From Cellulosimicrobium cellulans (GTDB lineage: Bacteria > Actinomycetota > Actinomycetes > Actinomycetales > Cellulomonadaceae): a stretch of DNA of 64,000 nucleotides. The position numbers were made by a program, and so were the translations under genes. Shown piece after piece: positions 17,217 through 25,996 of the stretch. Under the pieces are notes generated by a model that was not told where the DNA came from, did not search any database, and saw only the letters and a list, made by a program, of their open reading frames with translations. Within the stretch, counting starts at the first letter, position 1. Every line of letters starts with the position of its first letter. Where the stretch lies: NCBI RefSeq assembly GCF_024124905.1, contig NZ_JAMXST010000004.1:372001-436000 (forward strand), given 5' to 3'.

Positions 17217-19775
17217 TCAGTCCACGGCGAGCGCCGCGACGGGCGACGTGCGGGCAGCGGTCCGGCCCGGCACGACGGACGCGACGAGCCCCGCCACGAG
17301 GGCGACGACGAGCACGAGCGCGACGTCCCGCCACGGCACGGCGAGCGACACGTCGCCCATGACGCTCAGCGCCGTCGCCGCGCCCGCCCAGCCGTACAGG
17401 ACGCCCAGCACGATGCCCAGGACCGCGCCCACGCCCGCGATGAGCATGCCCTCGATCGCGAGCATCCACCGCAGCTGCGCCCGGCTGAGGCCGATCGCGC
17501 GCAGCGTCGCCGACTCGCGTCGCCGCTCGATCACGGAGAGCGACAGCGTGTTCGCCACGCCGATGAGGGCGATGACGACGGCGACCGCGAGCAGCCCCAC
17601 GATGACCCCGAGGATCGTGTCGATGACGCTCTGCATGGCCGCACGCTCGACGGCGATGCCGGCCACCTCCACCGGCGTGTCCGACTCGACGATCGCGTCC
17701 TGGATCGCGGGCACGACCTGCGTCGCGTCGCCCGTGTCGTCGAGCCCGACCCACAGCCGGGACACGAGGGCGTCCGGGGCGAGGGTCTTCGCGTCGTCCG
17801 CGTCGAGGAGCCAGCCGTCCCCGATGGCCCCGACGTGGGCCGTCACGTCGAGGGTCGCCCCGTCCGGACCGGTGAGCTCGAGCGTGTCGCCCTCGGCGAC
17901 GTCCCAGGCGTCCGCGTCGGCCTCGGGGACCATGACCGTGCCCGGGGCGAACGCGGCGAGCACGTCGGGCGAGCGCACGACCGCGCGGGCCTGGTCCGGG
18001 TCCACCCCGTGCATCGTGATCTCGGCGCCGTCGAGCAGCGTGACCGTGACCCCGGAGAGCTCGACGACGCGCGAGACGCCCTCGGTCCCCGAGACCGCGC
18101 GCACCACGTCGCTCGGCACGGCGTCCTCGGTCGACCCGTAGGCGTCCGTCGCGACGAGGACGTCGACCGGGTACTGGTCGTCGAGCGCGGCGTCGAGGGA
18201 CGTCCGGGCGCTCGCGGCGCCGGTGGACATCATCGCGACGAGCGTGACGCCGATGAGCAGCGCGGTGCTGGTCGCCGTGGTGCGGCGCGGGTTGCGCAGC
18301 GTGTTCGCGGTGGCGAGCCGCGCCGTCGATCCCGTGCCGGCCAGCAGCCGGCCCACGAACGACACGACCCCGGGCAGCCAGTACACGGCGCCGACGAGGA
18401 CGCCGACGAACGACAGGGCGCCGCCCGCGACCCCCGCGAGGAGGCCGATCTCGGGGCTGCCGGTGCTGCCCAGCCAGATGCCGCCGCCGAGGACGGCGAG
18501 CCCCCCGAGGGTGAGCAGGGTCGCGACGACGAGGCGCGCGCGCCCACCACCGCGCGCGAGGTTCGGCGCGTCCGAGGGGCGCAGCGCCTCGAGCGGCGCG
18601 ACGCGCGTGGCGGCGCGCGCCGGGGCGAACGACGCGACGACCGTGACGAGGGTCCCGACGAGCAGCGGGACGAGGACGACCGCGGGCGTCACCGTGATGG
18701 TGGCCGGGATCGGCACGCCGAGGTCGGCGCCACGGGCCACGAGGAGCGCGACCTGCGTGAGCAGGCCACCCAGCAGGATGCCGCCGACCGACGCGAGGAC
18801 GCCGAGGATCGTCGCCTCCGTCAGGACCGACCGGGCGAGCTGCGACCGGTTCGCGCCGACGGCGCGCAGGAGGGCCAGCGTGCGCGTGCGCTGCGCGACG
18901 AGCACCTGGAACGTGTTGGCGATGACGAGCGCGGCGACGAGCAGGGCCACGGCGGCGAAGCCGAGGATGACGTACGTGAAGACGTCCTGGTCACCCGTCA
19001 TCTTGCGGGTCTGCGCCTGGGCGTGCTCGTCGGGCGTCACGGCCTGGGCATCGTCGGGCGACGCCGCGACGAGCGCGGTGCGCGCGGTCTCGAGGTCCGT
19101 GCCGGGCGCGAGCCCGACCATCGCCGCCGAGTACAGGCGCTCCGGGTCGTCGGGGCTCGTCTGCGCGGCCTCCCACGCGGCGACGTCCTCCGCCGTCACG
19201 ACGACGGCCCCGCCCATCTGGGCGTACGCGCCGTACGGGTCGTCGGTCGTGCCGACGACGGTCAGCTCGTCGTGGACCTCCTCGTACGCGCCGCCCTCGG
19301 GGGCGGAGGCGTCCCACACGTTGCGCGAGCTGGTGACGGCGTCGCCGATCCCGACGCCGAGGCGCTCGGCCACGGCCGTGGGCAGCGAGACCTGTCCCGA
19401 GGCGGTGGGCATCGAGCCCTCGACGACCTCGAGCGCCTCGAAGCGCGGGTCGGAGGGCGCGGGGACGCCGAGCTGGAACACGCGCTTCGAGCCGTGCGAC
19501 AGGTCGAGGTAGGTGAACTGGACCGCGTCGACCGCGTCGACGCCGCTCACGGAACGCAGGGCGTCGACGTCGGACGCCGTGAGGTCGCTCGGCGCGGACA
19601 CGACGAGGTCCGCGTCGGCGAACTGCGCGGCGATCGAGTCGTTCGTGGTCTGGGTGATGACGTTGCCCGCGATCAGGGTCGCCGTGACGAACGCCGTCCC
19701 GATGACGATCGCGACGCCGGCCGCGACGAGGCGGCCGATGCTGCGGCGCATCTGCGCCAGGGTGAGGCGGAGCAT
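17217..19775 (-). CDS. FtsX-like ABC transporter permease (MacB-type)
   Basis: This 852-residue permease starts LRLTLAQMRRSIGRLVAAGVAIV and has the duplicated FtsX-like layout. A first membrane helix is followed by a large extracellular MacB_PCD-type domain (about 40-260) and a block of three helices (about 270-400). A second copy follows: further helices, another extracellular domain (about 490-710) and the last three helices up to the VAALAVD end. Such proteins work mechanically with a LolD/MacB-type ATPase to export or extract lipoproteins, peptides or drugs. The start codon overlaps the stop of the ATPase gene by one base (TGATG), showing coupling. The substrate is unknown; a NarL-type two-component system next door may control it. 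Confidence 0.9.
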   Translation of the reverse strand: MLRLTLAQMRRSIGRLVAAGVAIVIGTAFVTATLIAGNVITQTTNDSIAAQFADADLVVSAPSDLTASDVDALRSVSGVDAVDAVQFTYLDLSHGSKRVFQLGVPAPSDPRFEALEVVEGSMPTASGQVSLPTAVAERLGVGIGDAVTSSRNVWDASAPEGGAYEEVHDELTVVGTTDDPYGAYAQMGGAVVVTAEDVAAWEAAQTSPDDPERLYSAAMVGLAPGTDLETARTALVAASPDDAQAVTPDEHAQAQTRKMTGDQDVFTYVILGFAAVALLVAALVIANTFQVLVAQRTRTLALLRAVGANRSQLARSVLTEATILGVLASVGGILLGGLLTQVALLVARGADLGVPIPATITVTPAVVLVPLLVGTLVTVVASFAPARAATRVAPLEALRPSDAPNLARGGGRARLVVATLLTLGGLAVLGGGIWLGSTGSPEIGLLAGVAGGALSFVGVLVGAVYWLPGVVSFVGRLLAGTGSTARLATANTLRNPRRTTATSTALLIGVTLVAMMSTGAASARTSLDAALDDQYPVDVLVATDAYGSTEDAVPSDVVRAVSGTEGVSRVVELSGVTVTLLDGAEITMHGVDPDQARAVVRSPDVLAAFAPGTVMVPEADADAWDVAEGDTLELTGPDGATLDVTAHVGAIGDGWLLDADDAKTLAPDALVSRLWVGLDDTGDATQVVPAIQDAIVESDTPVEVAGIAVERAAMQSVIDTILGVIVGLLAVAVVIALIGVANTLSLSVIERRRESATLRAIGLSRAQLRWMLAIEGMLIAGVGAVLGIVLGVLYGWAGAATALSVMGDVSLAVPWRDVALVLVVALVAGLVASVVPGRTAARTSPVAALAVD

Positions 19776-20596
19776 CAGGCGCGCACCGCCTGCGACGCGG
19801 GGGCGGAGCCGTCGGCGCCCGGCGCCTCGAGCGTGCGCAGGGCGTCGAGCCCGGCGAGCACCGACTCGGGCGTCGGGTCGCTGATGTCGCCCGCGATCCG
19901 CCCGTCGGCGATGAGCACGACGCGGTCCGCGTACGCGGCGGCCGTCGGGTCGTGCGTCACCATGATGATCGTGCGGCCGAGCTCGCGGACCGACCGGCGC
20001 AGGAAGCTGAGCACCTCCGCGCCCGAGCGCGAGTCGAGGTTGCCCGTCGGCTCGTCCGCGAAGACGACCTCCGGACCGGCGATGAGGGCGCGCGCGATGG
20101 CGACGCGCTGCTGCTGGCCGCCGGACAGCTCGCTCGGGCGGTGGCTCAGGCGTGCCTCGAGCCCGAGCGTGCGCACGAGCGTGTCGAACCACGGCCGGTC
20201 GACCTTGCCGCCCGCGAGCTCGACGGGCAGCGTGATGTTCTGCTCCGCCGTGAACATGGGGAGCAGGTTGAACGACTGGAAGACGAAGCCGACCCGGTCG
20301 CGGCGCAGCTGCGTGAGCGCGTTGTCGTTCAGGCCCGTGACCTCGGTGTCGCCGATGAAGGCGTGGCCGCTCGTCGCGGTGTCCAGCCCTGCGAGCAGGT
20401 GCATGAGCGTCGACTTGCCCGAGCCCGACGGCCCCATGATGGCCGTGAAGTGGCCGCGCTCGAAGTCCACGTCGACGCCGTCGAGCGCGTGCACCGCTGC
20501 CTCGCCCGTGCCGTAGGTCTTGCGCAGCGAGCGGGCCCGCACCGCGGGCGGGCCGGCAGGGGCGGGGTCGGCGGGTCGGTACACGGTCGTGTCCAC
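19775..20596 (-). CDS. ABC transporter ATP-binding protein, MacB/LolD type
   Basis: This 273-residue ATPase is the partner of the FtsX-like permease. It has Walker A GPSGSGKSTLMHLLAG, Q-loop VFQSFNLLP, signature LSGGQQQRVAIARAL, Walker B VVFADEPTGNLD and H-loop VTHDP, all in the form typical of the MacB/LolD/FtsE group. The C-terminal tail of about 40 residues is variable. I chose GTG 20596 because a CAGGAG box lies five bases upstream; the longer frame adds 16 residues without support. Upstream lies a 248-base gap that contains an inverted repeat and the terminator of the response regulator gene. Confidence 0.93.
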   Translation of the reverse strand: MDTTVYRPADPAPAGPPAVRARSLRKTYGTGEAAVHALDGVDVDFERGHFTAIMGPSGSGKSTLMHLLAGLDTATSGHAFIGDTEVTGLNDNALTQLRRDRVGFVFQSFNLLPMFTAEQNITLPVELAGGKVDRPWFDTLVRTLGLEARLSHRPSELSGGQQQRVAIARALIAGPEVVFADEPTGNLDSRSGAEVLSFLRRSVRELGRTIIMVTHDPTAAAYADRVVLIADGRIAGDISDPTPESVLAGLDALRTLEAPGADGSAPASQAVRA

Positions 20597-20722
20597 GTCA
20601 TCTCCTGAGTGCGTCGAGTTCGTCGTCGGGCCGTCGTGCGGCACGCCGGTCCGGTGGTCGGAGGCGTGCGCCGGGGATCGTGGACGACGCTACGGACCCG
20701 GCCCGCCCCGCCGCGTCCGGCG

Positions 20723-20774
20723 AGGGTCGGGTCCTGCACGCGAGCAGGGTCATCCCGTGGTCGTACCCGACCCT
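20723..20774. repeat. Inverted repeat upstream of the ABC exporter operon
   Basis: AGGGTCGGGT (20723-20732) is repeated inverted at 20765-20774, separated by 32 bases. It lies upstream of a TAGCGT -10-like box (20692-20687, minus strand), so it could bind a regulator of the exporter, possibly the adjacent response regulator. Confidence 0.35.
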
Positions 20775-20790
20775 GGCCGAGGGCTGACAC

Positions 20791-20830
20791 GACGGCGCCC
20801 CACGGGTCCGAGGACCGGCGGGGCGCCGTC
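20791..20830 (-). terminator. Terminator of the NarL-type two-component operon
   Basis: GACGGCGCCCC (20791-20801) pairs with 20820-20830, and the 18-base loop holds a second short stem. It lies 14 bases after the response regulator stop. Confidence 0.65.
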
Positions 20831-20844
20831 GGGACGGTCGGGAG

Positions 20845-21588
20845 TCAGGAGCCCGGGCGGACCAGGCCCGTCTCGTAGGCCGTGACGACGGCCTGGACGC
20901 GGTCGCGCGCGCCGAGCTTGGCGAGGATGCGGCCGACGTGGGTCTTGACCGTCGCCTCGGCGACGAACAGGTCGCTCGCGATCTCCGTGTTGGACCGGCC
21001 GCGCGCCATGAGGACGAGCACCTCGCGCTCGCGCTCGGTGAGACCCTCGACGGCGGCGTGCGCGGGGGAGTCGTCGGCCTGCTCGGCGGGCAGCGCCGTC
21101 ACCAGGTGCTCGAGCAGGCGCCGGGTGGACGACGGCGCGATCACGGCGTCGCCGCGGTGCACCGTGCGGATCGCCGCGAGCATCTCCTCGGGCGGCGCGT
21201 CCTTGAGCAGGAACCCGCTCGCGCCGGAGCGGATCGCCTCGAGCACGTACTCGTCGAGGTCGAACGTCGTGAGCACGATCACCTTGGGCGCGTGCCCGCC
21301 GTCGGCCGCGGCGGCGGTGAGCCGGGCCGTCGTCTGGAGGCCGTCCAGGTGCGGCATGCGGACGTCCATGAGCACGACGTCGACCGGGTGGTCCGCGAGG
21401 AGGCGCAGCGCCTGCAGGCCGTCGCCCGCCTCGACCGCGACCGTGAGGTCGGGCTGCGAGTCGATCACCATGCGGAAGCCCGCGCGCACGAGCTGCTGGT
21501 CGTCGACGAGCGCGATGCGCACGGGCTCGACCGGCGCGAGCGGGTCGGCGGCGTACGCGCCGCCGGGGTCGGGGAGGGCGTCGGTCAT
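20845..21588 (-). CDS. NarL/FixJ-family response regulator
   Basis: This 247-residue regulator has a receiver domain (about 23-140) with acidic residues Asp29/Asp30, the phosphoacceptor Asp75 in VVLMDVRMP, and the switch segments VLTTFD and LKDAPPEEML. A LuxR-type helix-turn-helix follows (about 182-240; LTEREREVLVLMARGRSNTE, then ATVKTHVGRILAKL). The start ATG overlaps the stop of the histidine kinase gene by four bases, so the two form a cognate pair. Its likely target is the adjacent ABC exporter, by proximity only. Confidence 0.93.
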   Translation of the reverse strand: MTDALPDPGGAYAADPLAPVEPVRIALVDDQQLVRAGFRMVIDSQPDLTVAVEAGDGLQALRLLADHPVDVVLMDVRMPHLDGLQTTARLTAAAADGGHAPKVIVLTTFDLDEYVLEAIRSGASGFLLKDAPPEEMLAAIRTVHRGDAVIAPSSTRRLLEHLVTALPAEQADDSPAHAAVEGLTEREREVLVLMARGRSNTEIASDLFVAEATVKTHVGRILAKLGARDRVQAVVTAYETGLVRPGS

Positions 21589-23147
21589 GGTGTCCTGTCG
21601 GTCGGTCGGTCGAGGGCCGGGTGCGGGGGCTCCGCGTCGACGGCCGGCGGCGGCGGAGGGGCCGTCGCGGCGGCCGGGTGGCCCGGGGCCATCCTGCCCG
21701 ACGGCGCGGGCGCGGGTGCGGGGACGACCCGACCCGGGGGCCGGGGGAGGGCGGCCGGTCCGGGGGCCGCGCCGGGCAGGGCGGGCACGGGGATGCGCAG
21801 GTGCACGCGGAACCCCCCGCCGGGACGCGGGCCCACCTGCACGGACCCGCCGAAGAGCGCGGCCCGCTCGCGCATGCCCAGCACGCCGTAACCGCCGGGC
21901 CGGGCCTCCTGGTGCGCCGCGGCGGCGGCCGAGGCGCCGCGCCCGTCGTCCTCGACCTCGAGGTCGAGCGTGGTGGCGCCCCAGCGCACGACGACGGTGA
22001 CCTCCGGGTCCGGGCCGGCGTGCTTGAGCACGTTGGTCAGGGCCTCCTGGCACACGCGGTAGACCGTGAGCCCTGCCCCGGGGGGCAGCGGTCGCGCCTG
22101 GCCGACGCGGACGAAGGACACGCGCATGCCGCTGTCGCGCACCTGTGCGACGAGCGTCTCGAGGTCGGCGGTGTCCGGCTGCGGGGCGCGCTCGAGCGCC
22201 GCCGTCGCGCCGCTCGCGGGCGCCGGGTGGCCGGGTGCGGCGGGCCCGTACGGCGAGCCGGCGGGCGGCGCGCCCGCCGGCCCCCGTCCCGGCAGCGCGA
22301 GGGTGCCCCCGGGCCCGACGGCGGCCCGCGGCGGCGCGGCGACGCGCGGCTGCTCCGTCCGGAGGACGCCGAGGAGCCGGCGCATGTCCGCCAGGGCCGT
22401 GCGGCCCGTCTCGGACACGGTCGCGAGCGCGCGCGTCGCGGCGTCGGGGTCGTGGGCGGCGGCGTACCGGCCGCCGTCGGCCTGGGCGATGATGACGGAG
22501 AGGGAGTGGGCGACGATGTCGTGCATCTCGCGCGCGATGCGGGCGCGCTCGGCGGCGGTCGCGATCTGCGCCTGCTGGTCGCGCTCGACCTCGAGGCGTT
22601 CCGCGCGGTCGACGAGCGCGGCGATCGTCTCGCGCCGGGAACGGCGCACGAGGCCGAACGCCCACACCGCGAGGAACGTCATGCCCCCGAACGCGGACGT
22701 GAAGAAGACCATCGTCGCGAGGTCGGTGAGGCGACCGGACATCAGGCCGAGCGCCACCCCGAGGACGACCGCGCCCACGAGCGAGGACACGATGGCCGTC
22801 CGGTGCGCCCAGCGTGGCCCGTAGACCGTGACCGAGTAGAGCGCGACCAGCACCGCGAAGTCGGCGGGGAAGATCAGGAAGTAGCCGGCCAGCAGGTGCA
22901 CCAGCGCGACGGAGTACACGGTGATCGACGACGCGAGCGGGTTGGACCGGCGCCAGGGCAGCGGGGCGAGCAGGAGGGCCGCCCAGAACGCGGCCCAGCC
23001 GCCGCTCGTGCCGACGCCGCTCGCGCCGGCCGAGGAGAACGCCGCGGACGCGGGCACGAACACGACGGCGAGGACGAGCGTGACGGTGAGGTCCACACCG
23101 AACCGGTGCTCGTCGGACCACTGCCCGAGCCGCTCGTACCATCCCAT
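21585..23147 (-). CDS. HisKA_3 sensor histidine kinase
   Basis: This 520-residue membrane kinase has about five N-terminal helices (residues about 18-150), then a dimerisation domain with ERARIAREMHDIVAHSLSVI, where His209 is the expected phosphoacceptor. A HATPase domain follows, with VCQEALTNVLKHAG, EDDGRGASAA and GYGVLGMRERAALFGG. Two regions are unusual: a Pro/Ala/Gly-rich insertion between the His box and the ATPase domain (about 265-325), and a Pro/Ala-rich C-terminal tail of about 65 residues. Both look disordered. The kinase is divergent from the OmpR-type regulator and coupled to the NarL-type one. Confidence 0.9.
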   Translation of the reverse strand: MGWYERLGQWSDEHRFGVDLTVTLVLAVVFVPASAAFSSAGASGVGTSGGWAAFWAALLLAPLPWRRSNPLASSITVYSVALVHLLAGYFLIFPADFAVLVALYSVTVYGPRWAHRTAIVSSLVGAVVLGVALGLMSGRLTDLATMVFFTSAFGGMTFLAVWAFGLVRRSRRETIAALVDRAERLEVERDQQAQIATAAERARIAREMHDIVAHSLSVIIAQADGGRYAAAHDPDAATRALATVSETGRTALADMRRLLGVLRTEQPRVAAPPRAAVGPGGTLALPGRGPAGAPPAGSPYGPAAPGHPAPASGATAALERAPQPDTADLETLVAQVRDSGMRVSFVRVGQARPLPPGAGLTVYRVCQEALTNVLKHAGPDPEVTVVVRWGATTLDLEVEDDGRGASAAAAAHQEARPGGYGVLGMRERAALFGGSVQVGPRPGGGFRVHLRIPVPALPGAAPGPAALPRPPGRVVPAPAPAPSGRMAPGHPAAATAPPPPPAVDAEPPHPALDRPTDRTP

Positions 23148-23239
23148 GCGTCAAGCCTAGGCAGAGGGCGGCGGCGAGGCGTCCGACCAGGGTCGCAGAG
23201 TTCACGAGACACGATGGGACCGAAGTCGTACTGATGCCC

Positions 23240-23245
23240 TAGCAT
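23240..23245 (+). promoter_or_regulatory. -10 box of a probable leaderless promoter
   Basis: TAGCAT ends six bases before ATG 23252 with no ribosome binding site, so the mRNA probably starts at the A of the start codon. Confidence 0.5.
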
Positions 23246-23251
23246 GAGCGA

Positions 23252-23935
23252 ATGACCCACGTACTGCTAGCGGAGGACGACCCGGCGATTGCCGAACCTT
23301 TGGCGCGCGCACTGACACGTGAGGGTTACAACGTCGTCGTCCAAGGAACTGGTCAAGGAGCGATCGACTCCGCGAGCGGTGCGGACATCGTGGTGCTCGA
23401 TCTGGGCCTTCCGGACATGGACGGCCTCGACGTCGCGCGCGAGATCCGGCACAAGGGTCTCACCACCCCGGTGCTCGTGCTCACCGCCCGGGCCGACGAG
23501 GTGGACCTCGTCGTCGGCCTGGACGCCGGTGCCGACGACTACGTCACGAAGCCGTTCCGGCTCGCCGAGCTGCTCGCCCGGGTGCGGGCGCTCCTGCGCC
23601 GCTCGCACGGTGAGCAGGTGGACGAGGAGGAGCTCGCCGCGCAGGACGTGCGCATCGACGTCTCCGCGCACCGCGCGTTCCAGGGCGAGCGCGAGCTGCA
23701 CCTGACCACCAAGGAGTTCGAGCTGCTGCGCGTGCTCGTCGCCAGCGCGGGCTCGGTCGTCGTGCGCGACGCCCTCATGCGCGACGTGTGGGGCTCCGAG
23801 CCGGTCGGCTCGACCAAGACGCTCGACATGCACGTGTCGTGGCTGCGCCGCAAGCTCGGCGACGACGCGAACGCGCCGCGCTACATCTCGACCGTCCGCG
23901 GTCTCGGCTTCCGCTTCGAGACCGGCGAGAGCTGA
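23252..23935 (+). CDS. OmpR/PhoB-family response regulator
   Basis: This 227-residue regulator has a receiver domain with acidic Asp9/Asp10, phosphoacceptor Asp50 in VVLDLGLPDMDGLD and the conserved Lys in DDYVTKPF. A winged-helix DNA-binding domain follows (about 130-225; LTTKEFELLRVL, YISTVRGLGFRFE). The first 45 or so codons use several AT-rich codons that are rare in the neighbouring genes (CTA, GTA, ATT, TTG, CAA), which may ease translation of a leaderless message. The histidine kinase gene follows 44 bases later, so the pair is a two-component system. The signal and targets are unknown. Confidence 0.93.
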   Translation: MTHVLLAEDDPAIAEPLARALTREGYNVVVQGTGQGAIDSASGADIVVLDLGLPDMDGLDVAREIRHKGLTTPVLVLTARADEVDLVVGLDAGADDYVTKPFRLAELLARVRALLRRSHGEQVDEEELAAQDVRIDVSAHRAFQGERELHLTTKEFELLRVLVASAGSVVVRDALMRDVWGSEPVGSTKTLDMHVSWLRRKLGDDANAPRYISTVRGLGFRFETGES

Positions 23936-23979
23936 CCGACCCCGACCGGGGACGAGGGATACGGGGAGCGAGGAGCAGC

Positions 23980-25311
23980 GTGCGGCGTCGGATGCTGCAG
24001 GCGACGGTGGCGGCCGTGGCCGTCGCCGTCATCCTCCTCGGGTTCCCGCTCGCGTTCTACGGCGCGCGGTTCGTGCTGCAGGGTGAGGTCGACGACGTCA
24101 CGTCGCGCGTCGAGCGCCTCTCGCGCTCGATCGACGCCCGCCTCGCCGCGGGCGACGAGATCCCCGACTACGTCATCACGGACGCGGTCCAGCCCCGCGC
24201 GAGCGACCCTCCGGCGCAGGTCTACGTCACCCTGCCCGACGGGACGGTGCTCACGGCGGGCGAGGAGATCACCGGGCGGGGGATCGAGCAGCCGCTGCAC
24301 TCCGAGTCGGGTGCGCTCGTCACGCTCACCGTCTCCTACTGGGACGCGTACCTCCAGGCGGCGCAGGTCGTGCTGCTCGTCGTGGCCGCGGCCATCGTCG
24401 CGTTCGCCGCGGGCATCGGGATGGCGGTGTGGCAGGCGAACCGCATCTCGGCGCCGCTGGTCTACCTCGCGGCGTCCGCCGAGCAGCTCGGGTCGGGACA
24501 GGTGCGCCCGCGGCTCGAGCCGTCGGGGGTCGAGGAGATCGACCTCGTGGCCGCCGAGCTCGCGCGCAGCTCCGACCGGCTCGCGGGTCGGCTCGCGGCG
24601 GAGCGCCAGTTCGCCGCCGACGCGTCGCACCAGCTCCGCACGCCGCTCACGGCGCTCAGCATGCGGCTCGAGGAGATCTCGATGGCCTCGGACGACCCGG
24701 CCGTCCAGGAGGAGGCCCGGATCTCGCTCGAGCAGGTCGAGCGACTGGTCGGCGTCGTCGACGACCTCCTCGCCTCGTCGCGGCGCGCGCAGGGCGGGAC
24801 GACGGAGGCCGTCAGCCTGCTCGACGTCGTGCACCAGCAGGAGGAGGAGTGGGTCCCGACGTTCGCGAAGGCGGGCCGTGAGCTCGTCGTCGACGTCCCC
24901 GCGGAGTACCAGGTGCTCGCGACGCCCGGGGCGCTCGCGCAGGTCCTGGCGACGCTCATCGAGAACTCGCTCAAGCACGGCGGCGGGACGACGACGGTCC
25001 GCGCGCGCCCGTCCGGCACGAGCGGTGCGATCGTCACGGAGGTGTCGGACGAGGGCGCCGGTGTCCCCGACGACCTCGCCCCCCGCATCTTCGAGCGCGA
25101 GGTGACCTCCGGCGCCGGCACGGGCCTGGGTCTCGCGCTCGCGCGCGACCTCGCGGCGTCCGACGGCGGTCGGCTCGAGCTCGCGCAGCGTCGGCCCGCG
25201 GTGTTCGCGCTCTTCCTCGCGGGGGTGCCGCGGCGCCTCGACCCGCGGGTCGTCCTGCCGACGGGGGTCGCGGTCTCCGCGCACGGGCGTCGTCGCCGGC
25301 GCCGCGGCTGA
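23980..25311 (+). CDS. HisKA-type sensor histidine kinase
   Basis: This 443-residue kinase has a first membrane helix (about 5-35), an extracytoplasmic sensor of about 90 residues and a second helix (about 127-152; VVLLVVAAAIVAFAAGIGMA). A HAMP-like segment comes next, then a HisKA domain with FAADASHQLRTPLTALSMRL (phosphoacceptor His217), and a HATPase domain with ATLIENSLKHGGG, DEGAGVPDDLAPRIFE and GTGLGLALARDLA. GTG 23980 is chosen because a GAGGAG box lies just upstream and the first helix then follows at once; the frame stays open upstream but overlaps the regulator gene. It pairs with the OmpR-type regulator. Confidence 0.92.
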   Translation: MRRRMLQATVAAVAVAVILLGFPLAFYGARFVLQGEVDDVTSRVERLSRSIDARLAAGDEIPDYVITDAVQPRASDPPAQVYVTLPDGTVLTAGEEITGRGIEQPLHSESGALVTLTVSYWDAYLQAAQVVLLVVAAAIVAFAAGIGMAVWQANRISAPLVYLAASAEQLGSGQVRPRLEPSGVEEIDLVAAELARSSDRLAGRLAAERQFAADASHQLRTPLTALSMRLEEISMASDDPAVQEEARISLEQVERLVGVVDDLLASSRRAQGGTTEAVSLLDVVHQQEEEWVPTFAKAGRELVVDVPAEYQVLATPGALAQVLATLIENSLKHGGGTTTVRARPSGTSGAIVTEVSDEGAGVPDDLAPRIFEREVTSGAGTGLGLALARDLAASDGGRLELAQRRPAVFALFLAGVPRRLDPRVVLPTGVAVSAHGRRRRRRG

Positions 25312-25335
25312 CGCGAGCGGGCCCCGGCGGGGGCG

Positions 25336-25857
25336 TCAGGGAGTCGCGGTCTCCCGGCCGGCGACGTCGTCCCGCGCCCGGTCGCCCGTGAACACGAGGC
25401 GTCGGTAGGCGACGTAGCGGAACGCCGTGCCGAGCGCGAGCCCGACGACGTTCGCGGAGACGTTCTTGGCGAGCGGGGACGTGAGGCCCAGCGCGTACGT
25501 GGAGATCGCGAGGCAGCCGACCGCGATGAGCATCCCGCCCACGTTGACGACGACGAACGCCGCGAGCTCGCGGCCGCGCGCCTGGGTGCGGCGTGCGGAG
25601 AACGTCCAGTAGCGGTTGCCGATCCACGCGACGAGCGTCGCGACCGTGACGGACACGATCTTGGCGGTGAGCGGCTTGTGGCCGAGGACCTCGCCCGGTC
25701 CGAAGCTGAGCAGGTTGAACAGGCCCAGGTCGACGACGTACGCGACCGCGCCGACCGACCCGAACTTCGCGAGCTCCCGCACCCGGGCGAGGACGCGCTC
25801 GCGCCGCGGCAGGGCCGCCGCGTTCGCCTCGGCTCGCCGGTCCAGGTCGCTCGTCAC
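25336..25857 (-). CDS. GtrA family membrane protein
   Basis: This 173-residue protein has the GtrA fold with four transmembrane helices ([19 protein letters not shown] at about 33-52, then [38 protein letters not shown] and the last around [20 protein letters not shown]). GtrA proteins are thought to help move polyprenyl-linked sugars across the membrane or to support a glycosyltransferase. The position next to purK and purE is a conserved actinobacterial arrangement, seen also in Mycobacterium tuberculosis (Rv3277 with purK and purE). The start is GTG 25857. Confidence 0.88.
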   Translation of the reverse strand: MTSDLDRRAEANAAALPRRERVLARVRELAKFGSVGAVAYVVDLGLFNLLSFGPGEVLGHKPLTAKIVSVTVATLVAWIGNRYWTFSARRTQARGRELAAFVVVNVGGMLIAVGCLAISTYALGLTSPLAKNVSANVVGLALGTAFRYVAYRRLVFTGDRARDDVAGRETATP

Positions 25858-25982
25858 CCTCCGAGGCTACCGGCCGCTCCTGAGCGTCGCCCGGGTGCCG
25901 GGGGGGCGGCCACCGGGTCGCGGGGCCGAGGAGCCGACGGTCCGGAGTCCGGGCGACGCGCGGTCCCGCGCCGCCCAGGCAC

Positions 25983-25988
25983 TAGGGT
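25983..25988 (+). promoter_or_regulatory. -10 box of a probable leaderless promoter for purK
   Basis: TAGGGT ends eight bases before GTG 25997, with no ribosome binding site in between. Confidence 0.5.
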
Positions 25989-25996
25989 GGGTGCAC

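Noticed and set aside
17104-17754. Upstream extension of the EssC-like frame to 17754
   Set aside because: It crosses a strong terminator and overlaps the ABC permease gene; its translation is Arg/Gly-rich nonsense. The protein begins plausibly at GTG 17103.
17028-20516. An 1162-residue plus-strand open frame
   Set aside because: It is antisense to the ABC exporter genes, has shadow composition (Arg/Asp/His-rich) and no recognisable domain.
20845-23205. A single 786-residue protein joining kinase region and response regulator
   Set aside because: The upstream part is out of frame with the histidine kinase; the regulator starts at ATG 21588 with a four-base overlap.
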